Of a stretch of 5,549 nt of DNA, positions 1-5,201 are shown in pieces; position 1 is the stretch's first letter, and each line of letters begins with the position of its first letter. The translations under genes and the position numbers were made by a program. Under the pieces are notes generated by a model, which worked only from the letters and a program-made list of their open reading frames with translations, did not search any database and was not told the DNA's origin. This stretch comes from Gammaproteobacteria bacterium (lineage in GTDB: Bacteria > Pseudomonadota > Gammaproteobacteria > Acidiferrobacterales > Acidiferrobacteraceae), in the NCBI GenBank assembly GCA_028064935.1, contig JAPTWT010000059.1, forward strand, positions 1-5,549, in the 5' to 3' direction.

Positions 1-144
1 GCCACCCTGGACACGTGGCTTGCCAAAGCCCGCGAACGGCAGGTGATCGCCGCGCACGTGACGACCTGCGAGACGTGCGGCGCGACGAGCCACGACTGGC
101 CGGCAATCCGGCGCGCGCTCGACGACATGAGGAAGTCGTCATGA
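1..144 (+). CDS. C-terminal end of small CxxC-containing hypothetical protein (5' end outside window)
   Basis: Frame 1 is open from the first base of the window to a TGA at 142-144, giving 47 visible residues that begin ATLDTWLAKARERQ and end LDDMRKSS. A Cys-Glu-Thr-Cys-Gly motif (CxxC) follows a His-Val-Thr-Thr stretch, so the tail may bind a metal or form a disulfide; this is suggestive only. The stop overlaps the start of the next gene in an ATGA arrangement, typical of translational coupling. That overlap is the main reason to accept this frame as coding and to reject a longer upstream start for the next gene. I do not recognise the family, and the N-terminus is not in the window. GC content is high, as in the next gene. 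Confidence 0.6.
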   Translation, partial: ATLDTWLAKARERQVIAAHVTTCETCGATSHDWPAIRRALDDMRKSS

Positions 145-386
145 GCGCGACGATGCGGGACACCGAAACCGAGGCCATCGCCGCCGACGGCTGGTTGACG
201 ACCATCGAGCTCTGCTCGGGCCTGCCCGAGCCGGAGCAGATCATGGCGTTGATCGAGCGGGGCCGGACCGCGCCGCTCTCCCCGGATGGCGCGACGGCAC
301 TCGTCGAGCTCGAGTTGCTCCATTCCTGGCTGCTGGAAAATTTTGGGCCGGATTATCCGAAACTCTCGAAGCTCGTGCGCGTGTAG
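141..386 (+). CDS. Small hypothetical protein, 81 aa
   Basis: The ATG at 141 overlaps the upstream stop codon (ATGA), and the frame runs 81 residues to TAG at 384-386. The frame stays open upstream to a start at 15, but that would overlap a plausible coding frame almost completely, so the coupled start at 141 is preferred. The product is acidic with an amphipathic helical look (GLPEPEQIMALIERGR, then VELELLHSWLLENFG). It has no signal peptide, membrane segment or recognisable catalytic motif. It belongs to the same GC-rich operon as the CxxC protein and is convergent with the RES gene, whose stop lies 28 bp beyond. The function is unknown; this context is typical of small accessory genes on plasmids or prophages. 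Confidence 0.6.
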   Translation: MSATMRDTETEAIAADGWLTTIELCSGLPEPEQIMALIERGRTAPLSPDGATALVELELLHSWLLENFGPDYPKLSKLVRV

Positions 387-414
387 AAAGCACTATGGGG
401 TGCGCCGGTACGCT

Positions 415-1329
415 CTATTCTTTTGGGTTCGGTCGCATAATATCCGCCAGATACGGATGGGCAGCCCTCATTTCGGCAAAGGTCTTGTGCTCCCAGTCCA
501 GCGCCTGACCGCGGATTGTGGCCCTGTTCAGGATTATGGAATCCAGTTGGGTGGTGGATATGGGATTCGCGATAATCGCGGTGACCTCAACGATGTGATA
601 ATGCCTGCTGTATGAAGCCGGCGTTGTCGCGAGACAGAAGTAGTCGTCGTTGCACGATAAGCCAATTTGGGCACTGGGATAAATAATGCCCGTGTCGTAT
701 GGGGTCGTAGTACCTGTAAGGCCAGTGCGAAGAAATTTATGGGCGATGGCTATGGTTGAGTTGTATTTGTATTTGTGCTCGGGGTCATCGCTCACCGCTT
801 TGGTCATCTCGCGGCCTATGTAGTCCAGTACGATACGATCCGCTTCGCCACGGATGGGTGAGGCATAGCGGCCGCCCGGCAATCCAAGGGGAAAAAATCG
901 CATTAGGTCGCCATGGCCGGGTCGCGGCGCGATTTTGGCTATGGCGAGGACCTCCCTTGTGCGCCCACGGATTTCCGCCGCAGCCGTATATGGTGTGAAT
1001 GCGGCGTACAGGACGGGATCCTGTTCATCGTTAAGGCGATTTTTTCCGGACACTTTCGGGGGGCCAAGATCGGCAACATCAGAAAAAAATGGCTTGTTTT
1101 CGTCAACCCGCCGGGCGCGATAAAGGGCAATGTCGTCGGAAAGAACGTTAGACTTTTGGGGCGTATTGTCTAGCAGCTGTCCCAAGGGCTCTAGAAATTC
1201 TTTGGGATCGCGCTTCTCAGTAAGCAGGCGATCCAGTTCACCCACGATGCCGTACTTTTCCTTCGCCTCTTTCAGGCCTACCGATGGCAATTCCGCCAAT
1301 GAAACAATTTTCTTCCATGCACTAGTCAT
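415..1329 (-). CDS. RES-domain protein (putative NAD+-degrading toxin family), 304 aa
   Basis: RES domains are named for conserved Arg, Glu and Ser, and all three appear in order. The Arg lies in LYRARR (residues 69-74, R71/R73). A Lys-Asn-Arg turn precedes VLYAAFTPYTAAAEIR, placing the Glu at 119. The Ser is in IIYPSAQ (S219). Characterised RES toxins degrade NAD+ (NAD+ phosphorylase or glycohydrolase) and arrest growth; activity here is inferred from family membership. At 304 residues it is longer than the roughly 150-200 of toxin-antitoxin RES proteins. The first 65 residues form a separate helical extension, and there is an extra segment around 140-200. No Xre/COG5642-type antitoxin gene is visible on either side, so it may be solitary, regulated by its own extension, or part of a defence system. 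GC is lower than in the flanking genes, which suggests separate acquisition. The ATG at 1327-1329 has only a weak purine-rich stretch (GAGAG) upstream, so the exact start is uncertain. Confidence 0.8.
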   Translation of the reverse strand: MTSAWKKIVSLAELPSVGLKEAKEKYGIVGELDRLLTEKRDPKEFLEPLGQLLDNTPQKSNVLSDDIALYRARRVDENKPFFSDVADLGPPKVSGKNRLNDEQDPVLYAAFTPYTAAAEIRGRTREVLAIAKIAPRPGHGDLMRFFPLGLPGGRYASPIRGEADRIVLDYIGREMTKAVSDDPEHKYKYNSTIAIAHKFLRTGLTGTTTPYDTGIIYPSAQIGLSCNDDYFCLATTPASYSRHYHIVEVTAIIANPISTTQLDSIILNRATIRGQALDWEHKTFAEMRAAHPYLADIMRPNPKE

Positions 1330-1894
1330 GGGCCATGATGCTCTCGATGCCGAGTAAGCTTACGCGGAATATTAACATACTTTCTGCATCCTATTCCGTT
1401 TTACCATACACGCCGCATTCTGATTCGCCGGCCGCATTGTTTAGATAGCACCTGAGAATGGCGTATGAAGTGAACTAAGCCGCCAGTATTTACTGGTGTG
1501 GTAATGGTGGATTTGCCAGCAGCCGGCCGGCTGATACCTACCGGAAATAAACGCAAAAAGTCGCGTGCTCTCTCGGCTTCGACGCTCATTGTCACTGCCG
1601 CACAGCAGCATGCGCTTTGCCACGCCCCTCCGGCATCCGCCCTTCCCGTCATTCCATCCCCGTTTGTTTCCCGGGGACCTCTGGTGGCCTGCGCCGATCT
1701 CACCCCTCGCCCTCGCGCCTTGCCGCGGCGATCGCTTGCACCCGTCACGCCACCCCGCAAAAACCGCGGGGGCGGCATGCCGTCTGCCGCTCACTAAAAC
1801 CGCCGCGGCTTAACGGCGCCCTTAACGAGGCGAGGGCCGAGACGGACGCAGGTCCAAACACTAACAGCCCCCCAGGGGGCACAGGAGTCGAACT
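1330..1894. other. Long intergenic region: RES upstream sequence and leader of the 1895 operon
   Basis: No credible gene is seen in this 565-bp stretch. Open frames on both strands (for example 1401-1778 and 1441-1794 on -, 1498-1797 on +) overlap each other, lack ribosome binding sites and give low-complexity Arg/Pro/Ser/Ala translations typical of GC-rich shadow frames. The left part (about 1345-1570) is AT-richer and would hold the RES promoter; TATGTT/TTAATATT strings at about 1368-1378 on the - strand are weak -10 candidates with no good -35. The right part (about 1617-1894) is strongly GC-rich and probably serves as the leader of the small + strand operon. It contains a directly repeated CTTAACG (around 1809-1830, 12-bp period) and a C/G hairpin just before the ribosome binding site. 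Confidence 0.4.
1867..1887 (+). promoter_or_regulatory. GC hairpin next to Shine-Dalgarno of the 1895 gene
   Basis: GCCCCC at 1867-1872 can pair with GGGGGC at 1875-1880, leaving only a two-base gap, so in practice a shorter stem with a four-base loop would form. The Shine-Dalgarno GGAG at 1884-1887 follows immediately, seven bases before the ATG at 1895. A stem here could affect ribosome access, but this is inferred from position only. The GGAG and its spacing strongly support the chosen start of the next gene. Confidence 0.4.
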
Positions 1895-2146
1895 ATGAAT
1901 GACGCGGAGAGCGAAACGATGCCGAGTGCGGCGGGAAAAACCAAACCCGAGGCTCAGGTCTCAACGTCCGCAGGGGTGGGGGTACAACGGATCACGCGCA
2001 GCCGCTGGAAGCGCGTATCGGGGGACTACAAGGGCTGGCTCACCATCGACGGCAAGCGGATTCGGGCCATGCTGGTCGCGCGAACAGATGGTGGGCAGGG
2101 GGTAACATTAGCCCCCGTGCAGATCATCCCCGACGATGAGGGCTAA
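1895..2146 (+). CDS. Small basic hypothetical protein, 83 aa, accessory-element type
   Basis: The start is well supported by GGAG seven bases upstream. The first 28 or so residues are polar and probably disordered (Ser, Glu, Lys, Ala). They are followed by a compact domain with RITRSRWKRVSGDYKGWL, then DGKRIRAMLVARTDGGQG, then TLAPVQIIPDDEG. The aromatic/basic pattern and alternating hydrophobics suggest a small beta-rich fold, possibly nucleic-acid binding because of the Arg/Lys/Trp cluster, but I do not recognise the family. The stop is three bases before the start of the next gene, so the two form an operon. High GC matches the left flank of the window rather than the neighbouring glycosyltransferases. 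Confidence 0.65.
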   Translation: MNDAESETMPSAAGKTKPEAQVSTSAGVGVQRITRSRWKRVSGDYKGWLTIDGKRIRAMLVARTDGGQGVTLAPVQIIPDDEG

Positions 2147-2149
2147 GCC

Positions 2150-2344
2150 ATGCAAACCCTCTTCAGCTACAGCCGGGCGGAAGCCATCACCGACGGGGGG
2201 CTGGTGGATGTGACAGTGGAGGCCTCCTCGCATGTCATCTCCGCAGCCGAACGCGCCCACATCCTCGCGGTGGCCAATGGGTCGCGCTTTGCTAAGGTGC
2301 CGCCGGCACGCATCGTGCCGAAACTCGCCGAAACCCGCCGGTGA
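2150..2344 (+). CDS. Small hypothetical protein, 64 aa, DUF6573-like N-terminus
   Basis: It begins three bases after the preceding stop and is read in the same operon. Residues 4-22 (LFSYSRAEAITDGGLVDVT) resemble the start of a small plasmid/phage protein family usually written as SYTRAQAIEDGVLVDVT (DUF6573-type, from memory). After this motif the sequence departs from what I remember of that family, which continues with an AREAGF-like segment and a conserved Trp. Here it reads EASSHVISAAERAHILAVAN and ends in a basic tail. It may therefore be a short variant or a fusion with another tail. The molecular function of the family is unknown to me. The gene lies at the edge of the GC-rich block, 74 bp before the convergent end of the glycosyltransferase operon. 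Confidence 0.6.
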   Translation: MQTLFSYSRAEAITDGGLVDVTVEASSHVISAAERAHILAVANGSRFAKVPPARIVPKLAETRR

Positions 2345-2410
2345 AGGCGTATATCTGGCAAGCGAGTCGACCTTCAGCCTGGTCTTGCGCTCGGAAGGAC
2401 AGGCCCGCCA

Positions 2411-2482
2411 CCGCCCCTCTAAGACCCAAAATTCGTAACCACCCGACCCGCCAACATTTGACGAAACATGTTAGAGGGGCGG
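2411..2482. repeat. 12-bp perfect inverted repeat around the GT2 3' end
   Basis: CCGCCCCTCTAA at 2411-2422 and its exact reverse complement TTAGAGGGGCGG at 2471-2482 are separated by 48 bp. The left arm contains the glycosyltransferase stop codon (2419-2421); the right arm lies within its last codons. The loop is too long and lacks a T-tract for a classical terminator. It could be an mRNA 3' stem, a recombination scar or a chance match. Confidence 0.5.
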
Positions 2483-3168
2483 GGAAGGCAACCAGCAGCA
2501 GACGCCTTCTTCACTACCGAAACATTTTTGACACGGATAACATGCGCAGTTTCTGGTACCACCTTGTGAATAACGCCATTGGCGATAGTTTCCATGTTCC
2601 AGCTCCAATCCTCATGACCAATCTGGCTGTCCATTTGTGTCGGCGAATACGGTATCTTGGCTACAATGTTCCGTTCAACAAAACATAACGCCGTCCAATA
2701 ATTTGTGTACGCCAGAAAAGTTTGGTCATATTTTTCGCCGTCCATATCAACGTGCAGGAACAAATGTGGCACGCTGCCGATGTACACGTTAACTTCGGGG
2801 TGCCAAATTACGGCTCGCGTATCCCGTTCTGCACTTTGATGGGCGGCCCACAACCAATTCGACCCCCAAATATCGTCCGCGTCCAGAAACGCTATCCATT
2901 TGCCTTTGGCGCCTTGGACTCCGGCATTACGTGATAGACCCGAATCTGCGTAGTCTACGACCGTAATCTGAATGGGGAAGTTTTTGGCGAAGGATTCAAA
3001 TACCTCTAAGGTTAGAGCGTCTGGACGATCCAAAATCGCGTTTACTTGCACGCTTAAGCCCCGCTTCTCCGCCAGCCTTACCGATTCCGCAAGACTTTTA
3101 AGAGACGAGTGCGCCAGTAATCCTTCATTGTGCCCGTTTATTATGGCTGTAATATTGGCTCCGCTCAT
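2419..3168 (-). CDS. Glycosyltransferase family 2 (GT-A fold), 249 aa
   Basis: This is a GT2-type enzyme that would transfer a sugar from a nucleotide-sugar donor onto a growing polysaccharide or glycolipid, acting in the cytoplasm or at the inner membrane face. Visible landmarks are the N-terminal ITAIINGHNEG strand-loop (residues 6-16) that binds the nucleotide, SGLSRNAGVQGAKGKWIAF (76-94), and the DxD-type metal site FLDADD (94-99). A GHEDW motif (184-188) carries the usual Glu-Asp catalytic pair, with E186/D187 as the likely general base region. No transmembrane segment is seen, and the length suits a compact single-domain GT2. The ATG is 11 bp after the stop of the GT4 gene, so the two are co-transcribed on the minus strand. 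GC is lower than in the flanking + strand genes. Donor and acceptor sugars cannot be read from the sequence. Confidence 0.87.
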   Translation of the reverse strand: MSGANITAIINGHNEGLLAHSSLKSLAESVRLAEKRGLSVQVNAILDRPDALTLEVFESFAKNFPIQITVVDYADSGLSRNAGVQGAKGKWIAFLDADDIWGSNWLWAAHQSAERDTRAVIWHPEVNVYIGSVPHLFLHVDMDGEKYDQTFLAYTNYWTALCFVERNIVAKIPYSPTQMDSQIGHEDWSWNMETIANGVIHKVVPETAHVIRVKNVSVVKKASAAGCLPRPSNMFRQMLAGRVVTNFGS

Positions 3169-3179
3169 ATTCGCTTATG

Positions 3180-4052
3180 TCAGTCCAAAAATGACGGTGA
3201 TTGTTTAAATGTCTCCTCGTATGACCTCCACGAGTGTTGGTTCTGAACCCGCTTGACCATTCGCTCCACACGGAGCGCTGCCTTATCTGGGTAACGCAAA
3301 ATATCATTGAGTGCGTCAACATAGCCGCCTGGATTCGCGTAATCGCGTACCAGCCAACCAGTGTCGTCGTCTACAAGTTGAGAGATACCGCCCACATCTG
3401 ACGCGACAACTGGAAGACCGAGAGCAGCTGCGCTATTGATAATCAGTGGCAGACCATCCCACAAGGATGTGTAGAGCAAAGCAGCGTAGTTTTCCGTAGG
3501 TAAGGATTCTGTTGAGGTAAAGGGCCCCTTGAGGGTGAAATTTGGCAACCGTTTCTCGGCAGCGGCCATTTTTTTAAGGTGTCTCTCGTCGCCATACCCG
3601 TAGACATGAAAGTGAAACCGGTCACAAATAGTGGCTATATCAATTAGCAAATCAATGTTTTTCTGGCGGCAGAACCTTCCGGCCCAAAGGATAGGCAACC
3701 GAGCGTCATTACGGGTGCGTAAAAACCCACGCGGCGTAGCTAATGGTGACTTAGGTTGTAATTGAACAATTAATTTGGCTCTCTGAGATGGCGGAAGTCC
3801 ATAATATGTCGATAACCACGTCGGAAGCTGAGAGTTATCACAATACACTCCCTTAATATACGGCAGGCACGGCCGGACATGCGTATCTGTATACCCAGCG
3901 GCGCGGCCATCGTCGAGATAATCTCTACAGAATAACGACACATAAACATCGGTAACACTGGCAAGCCAGGCACCACTGCGTTTTAACGCATCCCAACATG
4001 CGCCACTATTCACATTCAAGATGGCGCGCGGCTTCAGTGCCATAACTAACAT
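3180..4052 (-). CDS. Glycosyltransferase family 4, C-terminal part (split by frameshift), 290 aa
   Basis: This is the GT-B fold glycosyltransferase group 1/GT4 nucleotide-sugar-binding half. Landmarks are ILWAGRFCRQKNIDLLIDIA (121-140, the GR-x-x-x-QKN loop that contacts donor phosphates), FHVYGYGDER (148-157), YTSLWDGLPLI (194-204) and LPVVASDVGGISQLV (213-227). The usual EX7E motif is altered: the first Glu is Asp and the second position is Ser. The frame is open upstream of this ATG as far as the homopolymer run at 4128-4138, reading through HITVISDIAQSLDIQGRSRL. The natural start is therefore almost certainly not at 4052 but at 4668, with the two parts joined in frame when the run is one base shorter. 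As it stands, this fragment would need internal initiation or slippage to be made. It is followed after 11 bp by the GT2 gene. Confidence 0.8.
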   Translation of the reverse strand: MLVMALKPRAILNVNSGACWDALKRSGAWLASVTDVYVSLFCRDYLDDGRAAGYTDTHVRPCLPYIKGVYCDNSQLPTWLSTYYGLPPSQRAKLIVQLQPKSPLATPRGFLRTRNDARLPILWAGRFCRQKNIDLLIDIATICDRFHFHVYGYGDERHLKKMAAAEKRLPNFTLKGPFTSTESLPTENYAALLYTSLWDGLPLIINSAAALGLPVVASDVGGISQLVDDDTGWLVRDYANPGGYVDALNDILRYPDKAALRVERMVKRVQNQHSWRSYEETFKQSPSFLD

Positions 4053-4080
4053 CTCTATAAGACGAGACCGCCCCTGTATA

Positions 4081-4668
4081 TCAAGAGATTGAGCAATGTC
4101 CGAAATAACCGTAATGTGAGTTCGGGCGGGGGGGGGGGAGCCAATCCAATGCCTCTTTCTGGCCGCTATCCGTTAATACCAGAAGCGTAGAACCGGTGCC
4201 ATGGCGCTCACATGCTGCACGTATTGCGTTCACGGCAACAAGGTCTGCGCCACCACGCATAAGGTGCGGTACGAAAACAAGGTATTTATATTCCGCTTTT
4301 AGCGAATGGAACAGCCGCGTCCAGGCGTCAATAGTGGGATTACGCGCAATGCCGTCGGCGATGGGCAGTCGGCCAACATCAATTAATTTATCCGTCAGCA
4401 GAATTTCTGGTTCGAATAGCGAGGCTTCTGTAAGCACGTTTTTTGCTGTCGTTAGGATGGATGCGCTCGCGACGGTCTCGATAGATTTTTCTTGCTCGCC
4501 GGCTGTGTGATGACGAAGCGAGGCGCGGGCTCGGTCAATAGTGGCGGCGCCACCCATAAGAAGAAAATAACCTATGCCTTTGCGGATAGATGAGGGGTTG
4601 CGCCGAATATGTCTAAGTATCCGCCATCCCGCAGTAGCAAGTTTTTTGTGAGCCGTGAGCTTTGGCAA
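4081..4668 (-). CDS. Glycosyltransferase family 4, N-terminal part (truncated by frameshift), 195 aa
   Basis: This is the N-terminal half of the same enzyme. A basic, partly hydrophobic leader (residues 1-40) is followed by a linker. A Rossmann-like acceptor domain then begins at EYKYLVFVPHLMRGGADLVAVNAIRA (126-151), where the MRGGAD segment is typical of the glycine-rich GT-B N-domain loop, and continues with STLLVLTDSG. The frame enters a run of 11 C on the coding strand as DWLPPP and is then lost, giving an unrelated tail (RPNSHYGYFGHCSIS) and a TGA at 4081. Using ten C instead continues as ARTHITVISD straight into the C-terminal part, for about 495 residues in all. The only early start is TTG at 4668, because an in-frame stop lies three codons upstream; the first ATG is codon 38 (4555-4557). 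A 5' truncation of a longer ancestor is possible. Confidence 0.7.
   Translation of the reverse strand: MPKLTAHKKLATAGWRILRHIRRNPSSIRKGIGYFLLMGGAATIDRARASLRHHTAGEQEKSIETVASASILTTAKNVLTEASLFEPEILLTDKLIDVGRLPIADGIARNPTIDAWTRLFHSLKAEYKYLVFVPHLMRGGADLVAVNAIRAACERHGTGSTLLVLTDSGQKEALDWLPPPRPNSHYGYFGHCSIS
4128..4138. repeat. Poly-G tract (G11) causing frameshift in GT4 gene
   Basis: There are eleven consecutive G on the + strand (C on the coding strand), with GGGC immediately before. The upstream half of the glycosyltransferase reads correctly into the run, and the downstream half reads correctly only in the frame one base away. Runs of this length are prone to slipped-strand mispairing and also to sequencing error. 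Seven, ten or thirteen G would restore the full open frame. Confidence 0.85.
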
Positions 4669-4703
4669 GACAAATACTCATCACGATGGAGGAACGGCTT
4701 GGC

Positions 4704-4732
4704 ACTGTACCACTTCTCTTGGGATGAGGCAA
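4704..4732 (-). promoter_or_regulatory. Candidate sigma70 promoter of glycosyltransferase operon
   Basis: On the minus strand TTGCCT (4727-4732) and TACAGT (4704-4709) are separated by 17 bp. Each matches four of six consensus bases. Transcription would begin near 4697, leaving a leader of about 29 nt before the TTG start at 4668. The promoter lies just inside the integrase-end remnant at 4758, so the operon would carry its own promoter. The assignment rests on sequence match only. Confidence 0.4.
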
Positions 4733-4757
4733 AGCGCGTATTAATTGTGCGCACTGA

Positions 4758-4805
4758 CTACCATAGTCTCCCCACCAAATGCTCCGCCCTCAAGTGAGTA
4801 TACCG
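4758..4805 (-). repeat. Integrase 3'-end remnant / putative att site (left copy)
   Basis: This 48-bp segment matches the end of the integrase gene at 5215-5262 in 39 of 48 positions by eye, including the stop codon. Translated on the minus strand it reads RYTHLRAEHLVGRLW-stop, against RYTHLRAEDLVGMLG-stop in the real integrase, and so begins at the catalytic Tyr region. Three differences are silent third-position changes (TAC/TAT, ACG/ACT, CAT/CAC). This indicates descent from a related integrase gene rather than a fresh duplication. The invariant runs are TCCCCACCAAAT and CTCCGCCCTCAA. It is best explained as an attachment site formed by the 3' end of int, left at an earlier integration. Homology stops abruptly on both sides. 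Confidence 0.65.
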
Positions 4806-4857
4806 AATGGGACTGGTTGGCCAGGAGCAAGCGGTCGCGTAAGGCACCGGGCAGAGC

Positions 4858-4871
4858 GGGGCTTCGGCCCC
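4858..4871. terminator. UUCG-loop hairpin upstream of the RHH promoter
   Basis: GGGGC (4858-4862) and GCCCC (4867-4871) pair around a TTCG tetraloop, a very stable hairpin type. Only two T follow, so it is a weak intrinsic terminator at best. It directly abuts the -35 of the RHH gene and could insulate that promoter from upstream transcription. Confidence 0.35.
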
Positions 4872-4900
4872 TTGACTGTTACACAGTAACGCGGCATGAT
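4872..4900 (+). promoter_or_regulatory. Candidate sigma70 promoter of the RHH regulator
   Basis: TTGACT (4872-4877) and CATGAT (4895-4900) are separated by 17 bp, with five and four matches to the consensus. Transcription would start near 4907, about 25 nt before the ATG at 4932. The first GTTAC-N3-GTAAC site occupies the spacer and the second covers the predicted start point, an arrangement expected for autorepression. Confidence 0.55.
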
Positions 4901-4920
4901 GCGCGTTACTGTGTAACAGT
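4875..4920. promoter_or_regulatory. Operator: 19-bp inverted repeat containing two GTTAC-N3-GTAAC sites
   Basis: Perfect 19-bp arms lie at 4875-4893 and 4902-4920 with an 8-bp centre (GCATGATG). Each arm is itself nearly palindromic and carries GTTAC-N3-GTAAC, at 4878-4890 (ACA centre) and 4905-4917 (TGT centre), with centres 27 bp apart. It overlaps the predicted promoter and ends 11 bp before the RHH start codon. A repeated short palindrome of this kind is the usual target of RHH dimers, which bind cooperatively side by side. Confidence 0.75.
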
Positions 4921-4931
4921 GAGGGCACAAG

Positions 4932-5201
4932 ATGACAAGCAATGCAGAACGGCAGAGAGCCTACCGCGAGCGGCACCTACACGACATCGACGGCAAAAGC
5001 GACAGGCTGAGCATGGTCATCAGCATGCACACAAAGACCTCGCTTGAGAGGCTGGCAAGCTGTTACGGTGTAACGCAAAAAGCTATGCTGGAGATGCTGG
5101 TCGACAAAGCGGAACGGGACCTGCTCGAGGCGGCGACGCGCGGACAGCGCGACGGATACTACAAAAAGCGGCTGCGGATGGAGTGGTCCGTTACACAGTA
5201 A
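4932..5201 (+). CDS. Small ribbon-helix-helix DNA-binding regulator, 89 aa
   Basis: A basic N-terminal arm (NAERQRAYRERH, residues 4-15) precedes a typical RHH core. The core has a beta strand at about 25-32 (RLSMVISM) that would insert in the major groove, helix A at about 34-45 (TKTSLERLASCY), a GVTQ turn and helix B at about 49-65 (QKAMLEMLVDKAERDLL). A basic tail follows (YYKKRLRMEW). The architecture is that of MetJ/Arc/CopG-type dimeric repressors. The ATG has GAGGG six bases upstream. The gene is preceded by a promoter overlapped by two GTTAC-N3-GTAAC sites, contains a third inside its frame (5062-5074), and has a fourth across its stop codon. This strongly suggests autoregulation. It lies between the two integrase-end repeats and is convergent with the integrase, so it could also act as an accessory or directionality protein in recombination; that role is inference. 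Confidence 0.8.
   Translation: MTSNAERQRAYRERHLHDIDGKSDRLSMVISMHTKTSLERLASCYGVTQKAMLEMLVDKAERDLLEAATRGQRDGYYKKRLRMEWSVTQ
5062..5074. promoter_or_regulatory. Internal GTTAC-N3-GTAAC site (third copy)
   Basis: GTTAC-GGT-GTAAC lies within the RHH coding sequence, over the codons for Tyr-Gly-Val-Thr. The half-sites match the upstream operators exactly. The ten fixed bases make a chance occurrence within a few hundred bp unlikely, although the coding sequence constrains it. Confidence 0.5.

Noticed and set aside
15..140. Longer start for the 81-aa gene (frame open back to 15, 123 aa)
   Set aside because: It would overlap nearly all of the CxxC-protein frame, and the ATGA overlap at 141 is a typical coupled start; the extra N-terminus is an Arg-rich shadow translation.
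1401..1570. Possible relic of an insertion-sequence end near the RES promoter
   Set aside because: The region has a remnant-like feel, but I could find neither terminal inverted repeats, target duplications nor transposase residues, so it cannot be supported.
1401..1797. Overlapping open frames on both strands in the RES upstream region, one containing PAAGKSTITTP, which recalls a Walker A motif
   Set aside because: There is no ribosome binding site, the frames overlap, the Arg/Pro/Ser composition is typical of GC-rich non-coding frames, and no fold-level pattern surrounds the GKST string.
2411..2482. Intrinsic terminator for the glycosyltransferase operon
   Set aside because: The 48-base loop is too long, the right arm lies before the stop codon, and no T-tract follows on the minus strand.
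4875..4920. CRISPR-like or transposon terminal repeat interpretation of the 19-bp inverted repeat
   Set aside because: There is no repeat/spacer periodicity and no transposase. The match of the core to three other sites around an RHH gene, and the overlap with a promoter, fit operators much better.
4745..5047. Open frame on + covering the att remnant and the start of the RHH gene, and the - strand frame 4758-4976 ending in RYTHLRAEHLVGRLW
   Set aside because: The + frame is a shadow across the operator and RHH gene. The - frame has real homology only in its last 15 codons (the integrase remnant); the rest is antisense to the RHH gene and operator.
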